Position numbers and translations under genes: made by a program. Below, one piece after another: positions 1 to 10,800 of a DNA stretch of 64,000 nucleotides (its first letter is position 1; every line of letters starts with the position of its first letter). The notes beneath the pieces are model-generated. The model searched no databases, was not told where the DNA came from, and worked only from the letters and a program-made list of their open reading frames with translations. The DNA lies in the NCBI GenBank assembly GCA_025267735.1, contig CM046294.1, positions 282,001 to 346,000 of the forward strand, in the 5' to 3' direction. The stretch is from Mactra quadrangularis. Taxonomy: Eukaryota; Mollusca; Bivalvia; Venerida; Mactridae.

Positions 1-1596
1 AATCGTGATGTATTTTTGTATACATTTTATTCGACCATGTCTTAATAATTGTGACATGTGTTAATGGTTTTATTTTTTCTTAAAGTGAAGTTATCATGAT
101 GACTAAATTCTGTCTTTGACGAAACATGACAAGTTTAGGATGCGCGCATGTGTATAAACATAGCTTTTAGCGTGTGGCTCATCAGGAATGTGTTTTTGCA
201 CTAAACCATTTCCCTATTTTTATATTTGCATGTCTCATTTGACCATGCAAAAGAATAAGAATATAATTATGGATATGCTTAAAAAGTTAGTTTTTCGTAC
301 TGTTTTAGTTAAACTGCACTGAATTTCATTTTGAACCACTCTCAGTACGGTATAATCTTTTGTGTTCCGTTACACCAAGCTGCGTTTAGGTCTCTTTCCT
401 CTCTCTATATGAAATATACCTGTATATAAATTAAATCCTTCTTCCGACTGACAAGTGGACTAACTTTCATGTTTCTTGGAGTAATGTTGTATTTGCCTAC
501 TGGCCTGTGTTTGAAAATTAGGCTGTTGGTGCATAAATGTATGACTGATGTAAAAACCGTCGTAACTATTTCATAAGAATCAACGATTAATGAACCATCA
601 TGACACATAAGTTGCCATAAACTTTTATGATACCATGCTGAGTAGCCTAATTGTTAGACTAATTGAAACTTTTATGTCCGACGTTTATCATTTTTATGCA
701 CTTAATCATTTTTCTTGAAGCCTTTTATGAAGTTTAAAATACATTAAAAACAATTTTGCTTGTTTCATTCTGCATGATTAAGTTTTTATTCTAGTCACGA
801 ACTTCACGAACTAGCAAAACCAGAAAAAAGAAAATGAAGTTTTGATGTGTACAGTTTTTGAATTACAAAACAATTACTCAGAAACTCTAGTTTTGACATT
901 AATAGTAATGACGGTATTAGGAACAAGGGTAATTTTGGTGTCGCTTAATGTGAGAGAACCGGAGTCCAGTTTCGCAAAACTTTTCAGGCAAAACTGTTTT
1001 GTGAAACACGATAGACTGCCAAATGCCATCGTAATAATCATGCTTATAATATGAGCTGTTGCTGTAAAATAATACAAATATTAAACAATTTGCGCATTCT
1101 ATTCTATTCAATATTTCTTATGTATTATTCATTAAATTCAATCTTGTAGCAACTCCTATTGCCCGACTATTTTATTTTCTTGCAGATGTTTAATGTATAT
1201 ACCTTAAGAGGAGAGCCGTAACTAAGTTTTAGAACTTGTGGCTCAACCCGATTGCCGTATATGCATTTAGTTATGTATTATTATTATATTTGTTGTATTT
1301 ATGTAATTGAAAAATGTATTTACGGGCAATAAAATAAGTTTAAACTAATTAAATAATTTGCATTCAAATTCAGAAGAAGTTATCAAAGTCCGATAGAGTC
1401 TTTGGTGCTTCAGAGTTTAGTGTTACAAATTTCAATTTGATATTTATCTCATTGATATCCTATTACATTAACGAGTATATAAGTACACTATTATCTATGG
1501 CCATAGTGAAACATGTGAATATATTAACCTGTCATTGTCGATGGCTTGTCAAGCAGACTTTGCATTTAACTAAATTTCTTCCTGTTTATGTTTCAG
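1..1596 (+). other. Intron of gene A (upstream exons lie outside the window)
   Basis: AT-rich sequence with no convincing exon. It ends in a pyrimidine-containing acceptor (ttatgtttcag, AG at 1595-1596) that starts the terminal exon of gene A. The short open frames here have no family resemblance and look like chance. Confidence 0.6.
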
Positions 1597-1846
1597 TCCA
1601 TCAGACATGTTAGATATGGATGTTGTAAAAATGTCTTACTATGAAGATTCAATCACTAAACAAAAATTGGAAATTCAAAAATTACGCCTAGAAGTTCGAG
1701 CTTTGCAGCGAGAAGAACGACAAAATATGATGGGAGAGAACGAGAATGAGGATGGACCAAGACGTCGAGGAGGTGGAGGAATGTTTGATCCTCGAAGTAT
1801 GTTTGGCCCTAGACAGATGCCACCATTTATGTCAATGTTTAGATGA
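1597..1846 (+). CDS. Gene A, terminal exon up to the first in-frame stop (coiled-coil, Gly/Met-rich)
   Basis: Exon following the acceptor at 1595-1596. The frame enters in phase 2: base 1597 completes a codon begun in the previous exon, then reads PSDMLDMDVVKMSYYED. A charged helical segment follows (KQKLEIQKLRLEVRALQREER), then a Gly-rich stretch with a basic patch (RRRGGGG) and Met/Pro/Phe-rich sequence (MPPFMSMF). The frame meets TGA at 1844-1846. The helical core matches the last exon of gene B (13390-13624), including the intron phase, so A and B are tandem paralogues. The upstream exons are not in the window; by analogy with B they would supply a signal peptide and a low-complexity region, but this is inference. 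The family is not recognised. An extracellular matrix role, for example in shell or byssus, is possible but unproven. Confidence 0.75.
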
Positions 1847-1850
1847 CTAG
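1844..1850 (+). promoter_or_regulatory. UGA-CUAG stop-codon readthrough context
   Basis: The stop codon TGA (1844-1846) is followed immediately by CTAG (1847-1850). UGA followed by CUA/CUAG is the established high-readthrough context in animals, known from several vertebrate genes with C-terminally extended isoforms. The same frame stays open for 175 codons beyond it. A small 4-bp stem (GCCT/AGGC, 1858-1869) lies 8 nt downstream; it is too small to argue much. Function is inferred from the motif plus the open extension. Confidence 0.6.
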
Positions 1851-2374
1851 AAAAAGGGCCTTCTGAGGCAGGTGGTGGAAGTATGCTTACTCGTCCTATG
1901 TCATTACTAGGTGATGGAAGCATAACTCTACCACCTTTTATGGGCGGTGGTATTATGGACCAACCTTCATCGTTAGGAGGAGCACATTCTTCTATGTCTA
2001 TGCCAGGTGATACTAGCATGCCTCCACTGCCTTTTATGGGCGGTGGTGGTATGGACAAACCTTCATTGATGGGAGAAACACCAAATATGGACCTACCCTC
2101 TTTACCAAGTGAATTCAATTTGCTCGAACCCCCTTCAACAGGAAATAAAAAAATGCTCCCGTTCCCCTTCTTAAGCAATGGAGTTATGGAACCAAACATG
2201 GTATTCTCAGGTTTTTCTGCTGTTACAAAGGCACCTACAGACAAACCGTGTGATAAAAACAGTACAAGTGGAAGCAATGCATGTAAAAACAAACCTTCAA
2301 ATGCAAAAGGAAGTGAGGCTAATTCTCTTAATCAACCAAGTTTGAAACTAAAATTTTCTTTTGGAAAAAGGTAG
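1847..2374 (+). CDS. Gene A, in-frame C-terminal extension after the TGA (175 codons)
   Basis: The frame continues without a stop from CTA at 1847 to TAG at 2372-2374. It keeps the Gly/Met/Pro style seen before the TGA: MPPFM lies just upstream, and LPPFMGGG and PLPFMGGGG follow. It holds an internal duplication of about 23 residues (DGSITLPPFMGGGIMDQPSS versus DTSMPPLPFMGGGGMDKPS). The C-terminal third is Lys/Asn/Ser-rich and ends in KFSFGKR. Such a long repeat-bearing frame in AT-rich DNA is unlikely to be chance. It may be translated by readthrough. It could instead be joined by removing a 75-nt in-frame intron (GT at 1797, AG at 1870-1871), or it could be a recently truncated C-terminus. 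A separate gene starting at the ATG at 1883 seems less likely. Confidence 0.65.
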   Translation, partial: LEKGPSEAGGGSMLTRPMSLLGDGSITLPPFMGGGIMDQPSSLGGAHSSMSMPGDTSMPPLPFMGGGGMDKPSLMGETPNMDLPSLPSEFNLLEPPSTGNKKMLPFPFLSNGVMEPNMVFSGFSAVTKAPTDKPCDKNSTSGSNACKNKPSNAKGSEANSLNQPSLKLKFSFGKR

Positions 2375-5300
2375 CATAAGTAGTACAGCCCTCTGTGTTA
2401 TTATTTATTTTACCGTTCGAGACGTGCTTCCTGCATTTCGCCGAACTACATGACAGAAAAGCTATGATATCACACTCTCTATATGTTCAGGGCCAAACGG
2501 GAATTTGTCATAAACTAACTTTAATTCTCAAATGTGACATTTTTATGTCTGGCTTTAGAAATATTAGAAACGTCAAATATATTTACGGAAATTATAAAAT
2601 ATACTTAACATGTTCTATTCTAAAAGCACATCAAAAAGATGTACCTAATGCAATGATACATCAATCTTGACCAATTATAGTAAGTTGATATGTGCTTAGA
2701 AAAAAAGCAACAAGTGTTAGAACATTTTTTCAATAACTTTTCAGTTTAGACTACAAAACTATAAAACAATGTTTTTACAACGATTGGCAACTTTTTTATC
2801 TTCCAAGGACATAGCATTTTCTGATAGTGGTTTGCATGTATCTATAACAGAAATGATAACTGCGTAAACACCATCCTCATTGCCTTCTATAACATGGAGT
2901 CGAATATTTCAAGTTCAAATATTTTGTGAAATCAAATGCTTTTGATTTTTTGGTTGGTATTTTGATAAAACGAACACAATATGCTCGTTGTTTTTCTTCT
3001 TTGAATACAAAACATTTTAAAGGCTCAGAGCGATAATCCATATGTGCGTTATTCAAATTTAATAAGACAAGCAATGTTATTGGTCAATTTCAAGTCAACC
3101 AATTGGAAGACGCGTCTTTCTTGTACATCAATGTGCTCATTTCATATCTTTCTTAATATGTAAAACGGTGTAAAAAGCATATAGTGTTAGCCAATTGTGT
3201 TTTGTCTCATGTAATGGGAATGAGACAAGCCATATGATTGGTCAATTTTAAATCGGCCAAACAAAAGGCTTGTTTCAGAGAAGTGGTGGTTTTTTTTGGG
3301 ACTTTCGTTTGTGTCATAGTCTTTAGACATTCACGAGTTTAAGTGACTTGAAGAATGTTCTTTAATTTCTCTTTGTTTACCTCAGCCTCATTTATGTATT
3401 ATTTTGTTTCATGTCTATAACTTATTATGTCTTTGTTTGTAAATATTTTGTACAATATAAAGATTTTCATCACAACTTTGTTCGTGAAATATCGGCAAAC
3501 TCCGGCTTTTATCAGACTATCAAAATGTCTATATTATACGAAAATTTATATATATTGGTGCCCAAAGTTTGTTTTAGCCGATTTCACAAAAACTTACGTC
3601 GAAATTGATGCAAGTTAAATGTAAATACATTATGTCTGTTATAAAAGTAGTAGGGCAAATAAAGATCGCGAGTAACAATCCACATGTGTTTCTGTTGTTC
3701 TATTTTCTTTGGTGACTAAAGAATTAGGTGATTTTATGATTATTTACCCATAGACTTCGGTGCACTAGCATGGCACTTTTAAGTCTTGGTAAAGGTATGT
3801 GTTAATGCCACTAGATAGAAAAAAGTATTAAGCTGGGAGTGACCGTTCTTTTGCCTAGTCGAATCCGTAATATGATCTTTATCGTGGGAGGCTATGAGCA
3901 CCGGAAAGGTACAAAATGTCAAACAATAAGAACTTTGTCAGAACAATGATCATAAATATTTACTGTGTTTATCATCTATCGGAATATCACAAACTTCATG
4001 TTTTGCTCAGAACTGTCATTTGGAAGTAACTTACCGGCTAGTTGGTGCTTGTCAAGCATTTCGCTAGACTAAGTACCCAATCTGGACAAGATCAATATCT
4101 AAACCGACCAAAAGATGTATGCAAACATCTTAGAATTAGCAATAGGCAATAGAAAGAGCCTTTTGAACAACCTTAAAGCAAAGGGGGAGATAATTCAAGT
4201 TTCTTTTGTTGTAAAAGGGACGCCACAAATGAGTTACGAAAACAAGCACGTAAAGGGTTTCTACCTTGGAATGGACAGTATCAAAATAAATGTCATTAGA
4301 GGTTCATACAGAAAAGTATGTATGTATTTGTTATTAGCAGGACATGACCTTGTTTAAGATCTAAAAAATGAGACAAATGAGAAGTTTGGAATATCTTGTA
4401 TGCTTGACACTCACTCGTATAATGACCATAAGAAATGGCTATTATCAGACAGTTATATTGCATAAGTGGCATTTTAAAGTGTTTTATGATGTCCTGTACA
4501 TCTTAATGACATTATAATTGATATAATATAATGTTGATTAAGGATATCTGTACTTAAAACCAAATAAAATTCTGGTGCCTCCTCTTATGTTTAACCAGCG
4601 TATATGTTTGATGGTGTGAGTAAATAGAATTTGTATGTTTTGTACCTTTAGTCCTTGGGCAAATACCAGGGTCATGTGAGGCGGAAGGTTCACTTCTGGT
4701 TTATGCTATGGGTTGCAGTAATGAACTCCAGTCCATATGTAGCTCTAGGTAAGTTACCTGATTCGTGAGGGCAGGGTTGTATGGAAATAAATTGAACAAC
4801 CTTAGTCACGTGGTACCAACTGGTTTTTTATAACAACCCTGATAAAGAATGTGAGATGAGATACTGTAGAAATTTCAGAAGTGATGTAAATTTCCTTTTG
4901 CGTTATTGAAATTAACGTATCTATTGACAATTTGAAAAGAAGAAAACAGCTTCTACAATTTTACTTTGGCTTTAGTTTGGGTGAACTTCGTACAAAATAT
5001 TTTCTCAAATAAAGAAAATGTAAAGTCGGTAACAAGGCTCGAATCCAAGACATTCTGTAGTGAGAGTGGAACAGTGAGTTGAAGACAGCTACTCAGTGGT
5101 AGAAATGTGTTTGCTGAGAAATAAATACGTGTACACCAAGCGTCTAATATGTATTGCCCGTAGAGAGGACATCAACTTAGCAAGCGTCCATAGGTCGGTG
5201 ACAGATACCATAAATTGTTTCTGAAATATAACAAGCCTCTAGTTAACGTTTCGTACGCCCGTTTTAATTAATTACAAATGCATTGCAATAATATTCTAAT

Positions 5301-7739
5301 GAACACAAATGAATAACTAAGTGAATTAAACTTGTTCAAAGCCACAATAAAGCGTCTGTCCTAAGTGTTTGGTGTTATTAGATTTATATTTATTCTATCT
5401 TTGGAATATTTTTATGGCTTGTAAGAGACACAATGCCATGGATTCGTGTTAACAATTTAATATTTAGTATTCCCATTACTCATTAGCTTTAAGATGTATA
5501 TGAACTTCAAAACAAGTTGACATCTTTGAATTTATGTCGGAAACGTTTTCATTCATATTTTACCGGTTGTTATAATAGCTGTCCTCACGAAAGCCTAGCT
5601 CGCTGGAACAGAGCTTCATAAAATAGTTCTAAGCTATTGTTTTGCCTGTCCTGAATTCGGAGGAAGAAAAATAGATGGTCGTAGGAAATAATTTATTATT
5701 CAACTCCGCCTATAGTATATGCGTGTAAGTAGGTCATGTTCAGAAATTGACTTTTGGACCATGGATGCTTAGTCTTGGCTTGTCCAACCCACACAAAACG
5801 GATACAATGACAATTTCATGGTATTTGGTATAAATCATGTTCATGACCTAAATTACTCTTTCTAAAAACTTTCCACAAGTGTCTGCTACCATTCATGTTT
5901 TTGATGGATCGAGTGTAGTATGCACTGCTCTGAACTTGTCATGAAAACTTAGTCTTGGGGCTTCTAATCATTCAAAAACACACATACAAATAACAGTGCA
6001 AAGAAAATATGTTGAGTTATAAAAATACACTGTACTTCATATATATGCACTGTATATTTGAACTGAATAAAAAAACGAATACAAAATCAAGGTGCGCACG
6101 TCCAAAAGGGCATTCCAATAACAACATAAATGTCTAATTTTGTAAATTTACATTTTGAAATGCACTACCGACTGTCTTATTATGGAAATAAGATGCAAGT
6201 ACCTATTTGTTTACGTCATTTTAATTACCAAACATTTCCTAATTAGTTGTTTTAATTATAATAGTAATGAAAAGGCCCATGAATTCGTTAAAATATCTTT
6301 AAAATGATATTAAAAGTATTTCTTTGTTATTTTACTGCATTTTTGAACGACTTGGGGAAATTCTATGCATGAAGGATTTTAAATGACAGTAGAGGTAAAC
6401 ATTAAGGAGATATAAAAACTTGTGAAGATACAAGTCTAAAGTAAGTGGTGGCAGCTACTCCTTATATAAATTTGAATCAAAAAAGTTGTACGAAGAAAAC
6501 TACCAAACAAGTGCGTACCATTTGCTTACCAAAGGTGTTGGTCTGTGTTGCTGAAACCGATGACAGAAACCAAATACTTACGGTTGTCAAATAAAGAATT
6601 TTTCAGCCCATCTTTCTGCATGAGATACTGTTTGATTGAAGTAAAACTGGTATATTTTAAATGCATATTCATTGTTAACGTTTTACTGAACATTGCTTCC
6701 TCTTTATAGCCTTTAATACTTGATACGTTGTCATAAATGTCATCGTTTTAGACAATGACAACCGAGCTAAACATAGTTAAGTATTAATTTAAATGTAAGT
6801 TTAACAATTTTGTATGTAGAGATTGATGGACATGTATATGCAGCCAATCAAAATACGGGGCTATGTTTGAAAACTTGTTGGGTTTTCAAATACAAAAAAT
6901 AACAAAACGATATATGCATTGCAATACAAATTTGACTAAAATTGTACTAAAATTGCGTTTTGTTATACTTTAAGTTCCATACATACATGTAGCCACCAAT
7001 TGTCTATAGTACCGTATTTGACATCACGTGCCTTCCAATATGATTGATTATGATAGCCATTCTTTGTCTTCTAATGAACTAATAGAACCATCTGTTGCAT
7101 GTTTAAAAAATACATGTACGAAGGTATTAGTTATTTATATAGTTTACCAAAGTATGTGTATTATTAATGCATTAGTTCGAAAGTGAACATAACACCGCAT
7201 ATTGCTTCAATATGACATTTATCTAACGGGATAATTACCGTAATTACCATAAATAAGAATGTTTGACAAAGATATACATTCATAGTTAAACTATGATAGT
7301 ATGATAGTTTCTTTTGTATGATATTTTGTATGAGTCGCGCTAACGCCAATCATTGTCGGTTTTTTTACTAAGTATGCTTTAGAGACTGTGATTTTTGGCT
7401 AACAATTGTAACGCAGAGTACCAATCTTTTCAGAGATGGCATGACAAACCAAAAACGGTTTTGCTTGGCCTTAAAATTTAAAATGTAAGAATTTCTCGAT
7501 GACAGTGTGGAGGAATGAATGGCTGCAATTGTTTCGTGATAACGTTAAAACAAATGAAAAATTCACCTTTCCGTTGATATATCGCGTTAATCAAAAGAGT
7601 GACTGAAATTTTGTTCAGGTGATTTTTGGATACATATTTTTTATTTCGTTTGTACAATTTTCTTGTACAACTAGTACAGTATTTCCGGTGCAAAGAAAGA
7701 AAACAAATACCTGTATTTTGAGACTAAGAACGGAGAGAA
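2375..7739. other. Region between genes A and B
   Basis: Begins with the presumed 3' UTR of gene A; the first clear AATAAA is near 3657, about 1.3 kb downstream. No exon is supported. A worn tRNA-like stretch (ggctcgaatcc) near 5035 may be an old SINE. The 80-codon frame at 4115-4357 resembles nothing I know. Promoter elements of gene B upstream of 7740 could not be identified with confidence. Confidence 0.5.
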
Positions 7740-7800
7740 ATGACAATGAAACTTAGAATTGCTGTTTTTATTTTCGCGACATTAGCGTTGTCAAATGCAT
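7740..7800 (+). CDS. Gene B exon 1 (signal peptide)
   Basis: ATG at 7740, with a second at 7746. Encodes a hydrophobic signal peptide ending LALSNA. Donor gtaagt at 7801. One base (t) is left over and joins 'ac' of exon 2 to give Tyr. Confidence 0.8.
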
Positions 7801-10800
7801 GTAAGTATGGCATATTTATTTGTAATTAAATGTTGTTTTAGTGTTATAAATAAACATTAGATATTTTATGACAGTTTAAGATGTCGTTTATGTGATTGAC
7901 ATTATTTTGTCTTATTAAACATGTTCGCTTGGCTTTTTTCTATTGTTATTGAATAACAATATATTTTCGATTGTTAATAATTTTTTGAAGTGTTTGATTG
8001 CGACTTTGGACTTGCTATCATGGGATCGCAAACTCGCATTCCATCCAAAAGCTATACCGTTGTTTTTCATGAGCAAGAAACTTCATCCTTATCAACAATA
8101 TTGGGACCAGGAAGCGGACTCGAAAGTGATTAATCTAAGTTGTAAGAACTTGTGTAACGAATTATTAGAATTTAATAAGAAAAATATTTATTGTAAAGAT
8201 TTTGTATTTGTATAATGCCTAAACTTTAAAGGCACTGGTTTTATAACACCAAAACACACATATTTAATGATAAATATCTACTATTGATACTTTTTATGGA
8301 CGTAGAGAGTCAGACGAAGGGCTTTGTAACAACGAATTTTATTGGTGATTTCTAAATACCAGTATCGGCACAAGCAATTGGCATAGCCCCTAATCAAACC
8401 ACTCTTTACGCATGCATAGGCAATGCCTTTGAAGTCAAGCCAGACCCCCTGGAATATATATTTACTTCTTGGCTACATTAGCAGATGAGTGACAGGTCAA
8501 TATTAATATGTGAATGACGTACATAGTAGCTTTAACCAAACCGAAATTAAAGCTTAAGATCAGTTGCTGTGAATAAGTAATACAAAAGTAAAGTTATGTT
8601 AATCTTGAACTATTCACTTAACTTCTTGTGCCACTACCAACCGTGGTACAACACTACCAACCGTGGTACAACACTACCAACCGTGGTACAACCGTGTGTG
8701 CCAAGCATCCACTAACATACACACTCTGTTGTTGCATGTGCTGTTGAAATTTTAAACAAAAAACATATTTAAGTAAAACTAACGCCTTTCTTTAAACCAC
8801 AGGCAATTGTGTCGAATTTAATTTACTCAGTTTATATACCACTAATACTCCTTCATTGGCGGTCTCGTGCGTTAGTATTAAGGTAAGAACTAATCATAAA
8901 TTGCAATCGTGTATTATTTGAAAATACATATTGCTGGCAACTTCTCCTTATAGCTTACTAGTAGAGGAAAATGGACATTATTGTCAATTTTTCAGGATAT
9001 AACCGCCCATGTGGGGTTCGAACCCGTACCCTCTTCAGAGAACTAGATTCGAAATACGAACAGTTCAACATATTCCAGTGAGCTGCGCTTAGTTGCAATA
9101 AGTCAATACCAATGATAGCGATATACGCAGCACATGGTTTAAATATTTGATTATGTTACCTGTGGTTTTAACATAACATTGGGATTACAATAAATATGAC
9201 TCTCATATTGCGAAGTTTAATCATGATGAGAGTTTCCTTGTCACGATTTCATGACTTCAATGGTTCTTTGTTCTTTGCATGACGTCATACAGCCAGTATT
9301 AACTTGAACTTAGGTTATCGTATATATTTATAATAACAACTGCGTCATACTTAAAATTGTTTTCTTGTATATAAATAGTTGTGTAGAGCAACAGCAATTG
9401 TTTGTGGCACGCTACTACGGCGACACATAGTCTGAAAAAAGGGGTGGGTGCAATGCTTAGCTTTTCTTTATGATTCAAGGTCTAAACAATGATTAGATGC
9501 AATGTTGGGCGTTACGTTGCGTTACATTGTATGAAAGCCGCCCGGCTAGGTCAGTTGGTAGCACGTACGTCTACTAATCGAGGGGTCGTGAGTTCGATTC
9601 CCGGGGGGCATAATTTCGTGGAACGTGGTCATGAAATTATTTCTACGGCCATTCTCCCTCCTACCAATGATTTTCAATTCTGTAGGACAGTTGTCAGTAA
9701 CTGACGAAAGTATGCGCTTAGTAGTTGGTTAACAGCTAAATCCAGAGATTCAGCTTTTCCAGTAGGAGTGAGTAGGTTGACTGACCGCCGATGAGTTGCT
9801 ACGGCGTTACACCAAACAAACAAACATTGTCTGAACAAGGGATTTATTGCAATGTTGAACGTTATTTGAGCTAAAAGGTCACTTTAAAGAGTGTTGTATG
9901 CGATGGCCGATGTTTGTTGCGAGCGTTCTCTTATGCTATCCGGAAAATCAAAAAGCTAAACACTCTTTCCTGGTAGCAGGTGTCAATGAGTCATACATTC
10001 TATATGGCAGTCATTGACAAGTCGTAAATGTGAAATAAATATGTCACGTATTTCAATTGTGTCCCATTTTGCTGACAAACAGATGCTGACATGTAATGAA
10101 AAGATAAAATTTTGTTTAAAGTCTGCTTCCATATACATAAATGCTCAATCGACTTTACAATATGGCACGATAACCTCTGATCATTTAAATCACCTCCAGG
10201 CGTGTGATCTCTTACTGTACCAGTTTGCGTCTGGATGGAGTGGAACGAGTGTAGGTAAATCTCTTGTTCAAGGAAATTAACAGTGCTCATAGAGGGGTTT
10301 GATACCGGGACATCACTATCGCGGACGTCCTTTATGCACCATGTGACTACGGCTCCTACTTTTACAAGTAATGAAATAAAGCCACAACTGGTAAAAAGCT
10401 ATACTATCCAATAATAAATATATATAAACGAAACAAAGAGCAAATTTAGTAATAAACGAAAAAATGCTTCTAGAGCAACAATTTCTTCATACTTTTTTTC
10501 GCTTAGTTTTAATATAAATAATCTCTTCAAAAACCTTAATGCTAAGTCAGACTCGTGGACTCAATACTAATTGTTATTTATTAACAAATCAAAATTAGTA
10601 TGTTCAGATCAAACTGAAATCTTTTTTAAATTGTCATTTTATTTCTTTTCAGACGGAATTATTCACAAAGACAAGGGGCCGTCTAGAAATTTACAAAGAC
10701 TGCGAAAAGCTAAAACGCCATCCAAGCCATCTCCACCACCTACCGAACAGTCCCCAGGAAACTCTGGCTTTCAGCTCTTGATAGGCGATACAGGCGATAG

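Noticed and set aside
1675..2292. Long minus-strand open frame of 205 codons
   Set aside because: It is the antisense shadow of the Gly/Pro/Met-rich gene A exon and lacks independent support.
1883..2374. Separate gene starting at the ATG at 1883
   Set aside because: The frame is continuous with the upstream coding exon except for the TGA, and the repeats span both sides, so a C-terminal extension explains it better.
4115..4357. 80-codon plus-strand frame
   Set aside because: No recognisable domain, splice context or neighbouring exon; plausible by chance.
7943..8215. 90-codon frame in gene B intron 1
   Set aside because: Part of it is a dispersed repeat also found near 16.9 kb, and gene B exons splice in phase without it.
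9537..9610. Functional tRNA genes
   Set aside because: All tRNA-like heads are attached to repeated SINE bodies and have mismatched arms; none reads as an intact tRNA.
9489..9704. Open frame at 9489 and similar frames at 19638 and 35272
   Set aside because: They lie within SINE family A copies; the recurring peptide LVARTSTNRG-like is SINE sequence, not a gene.
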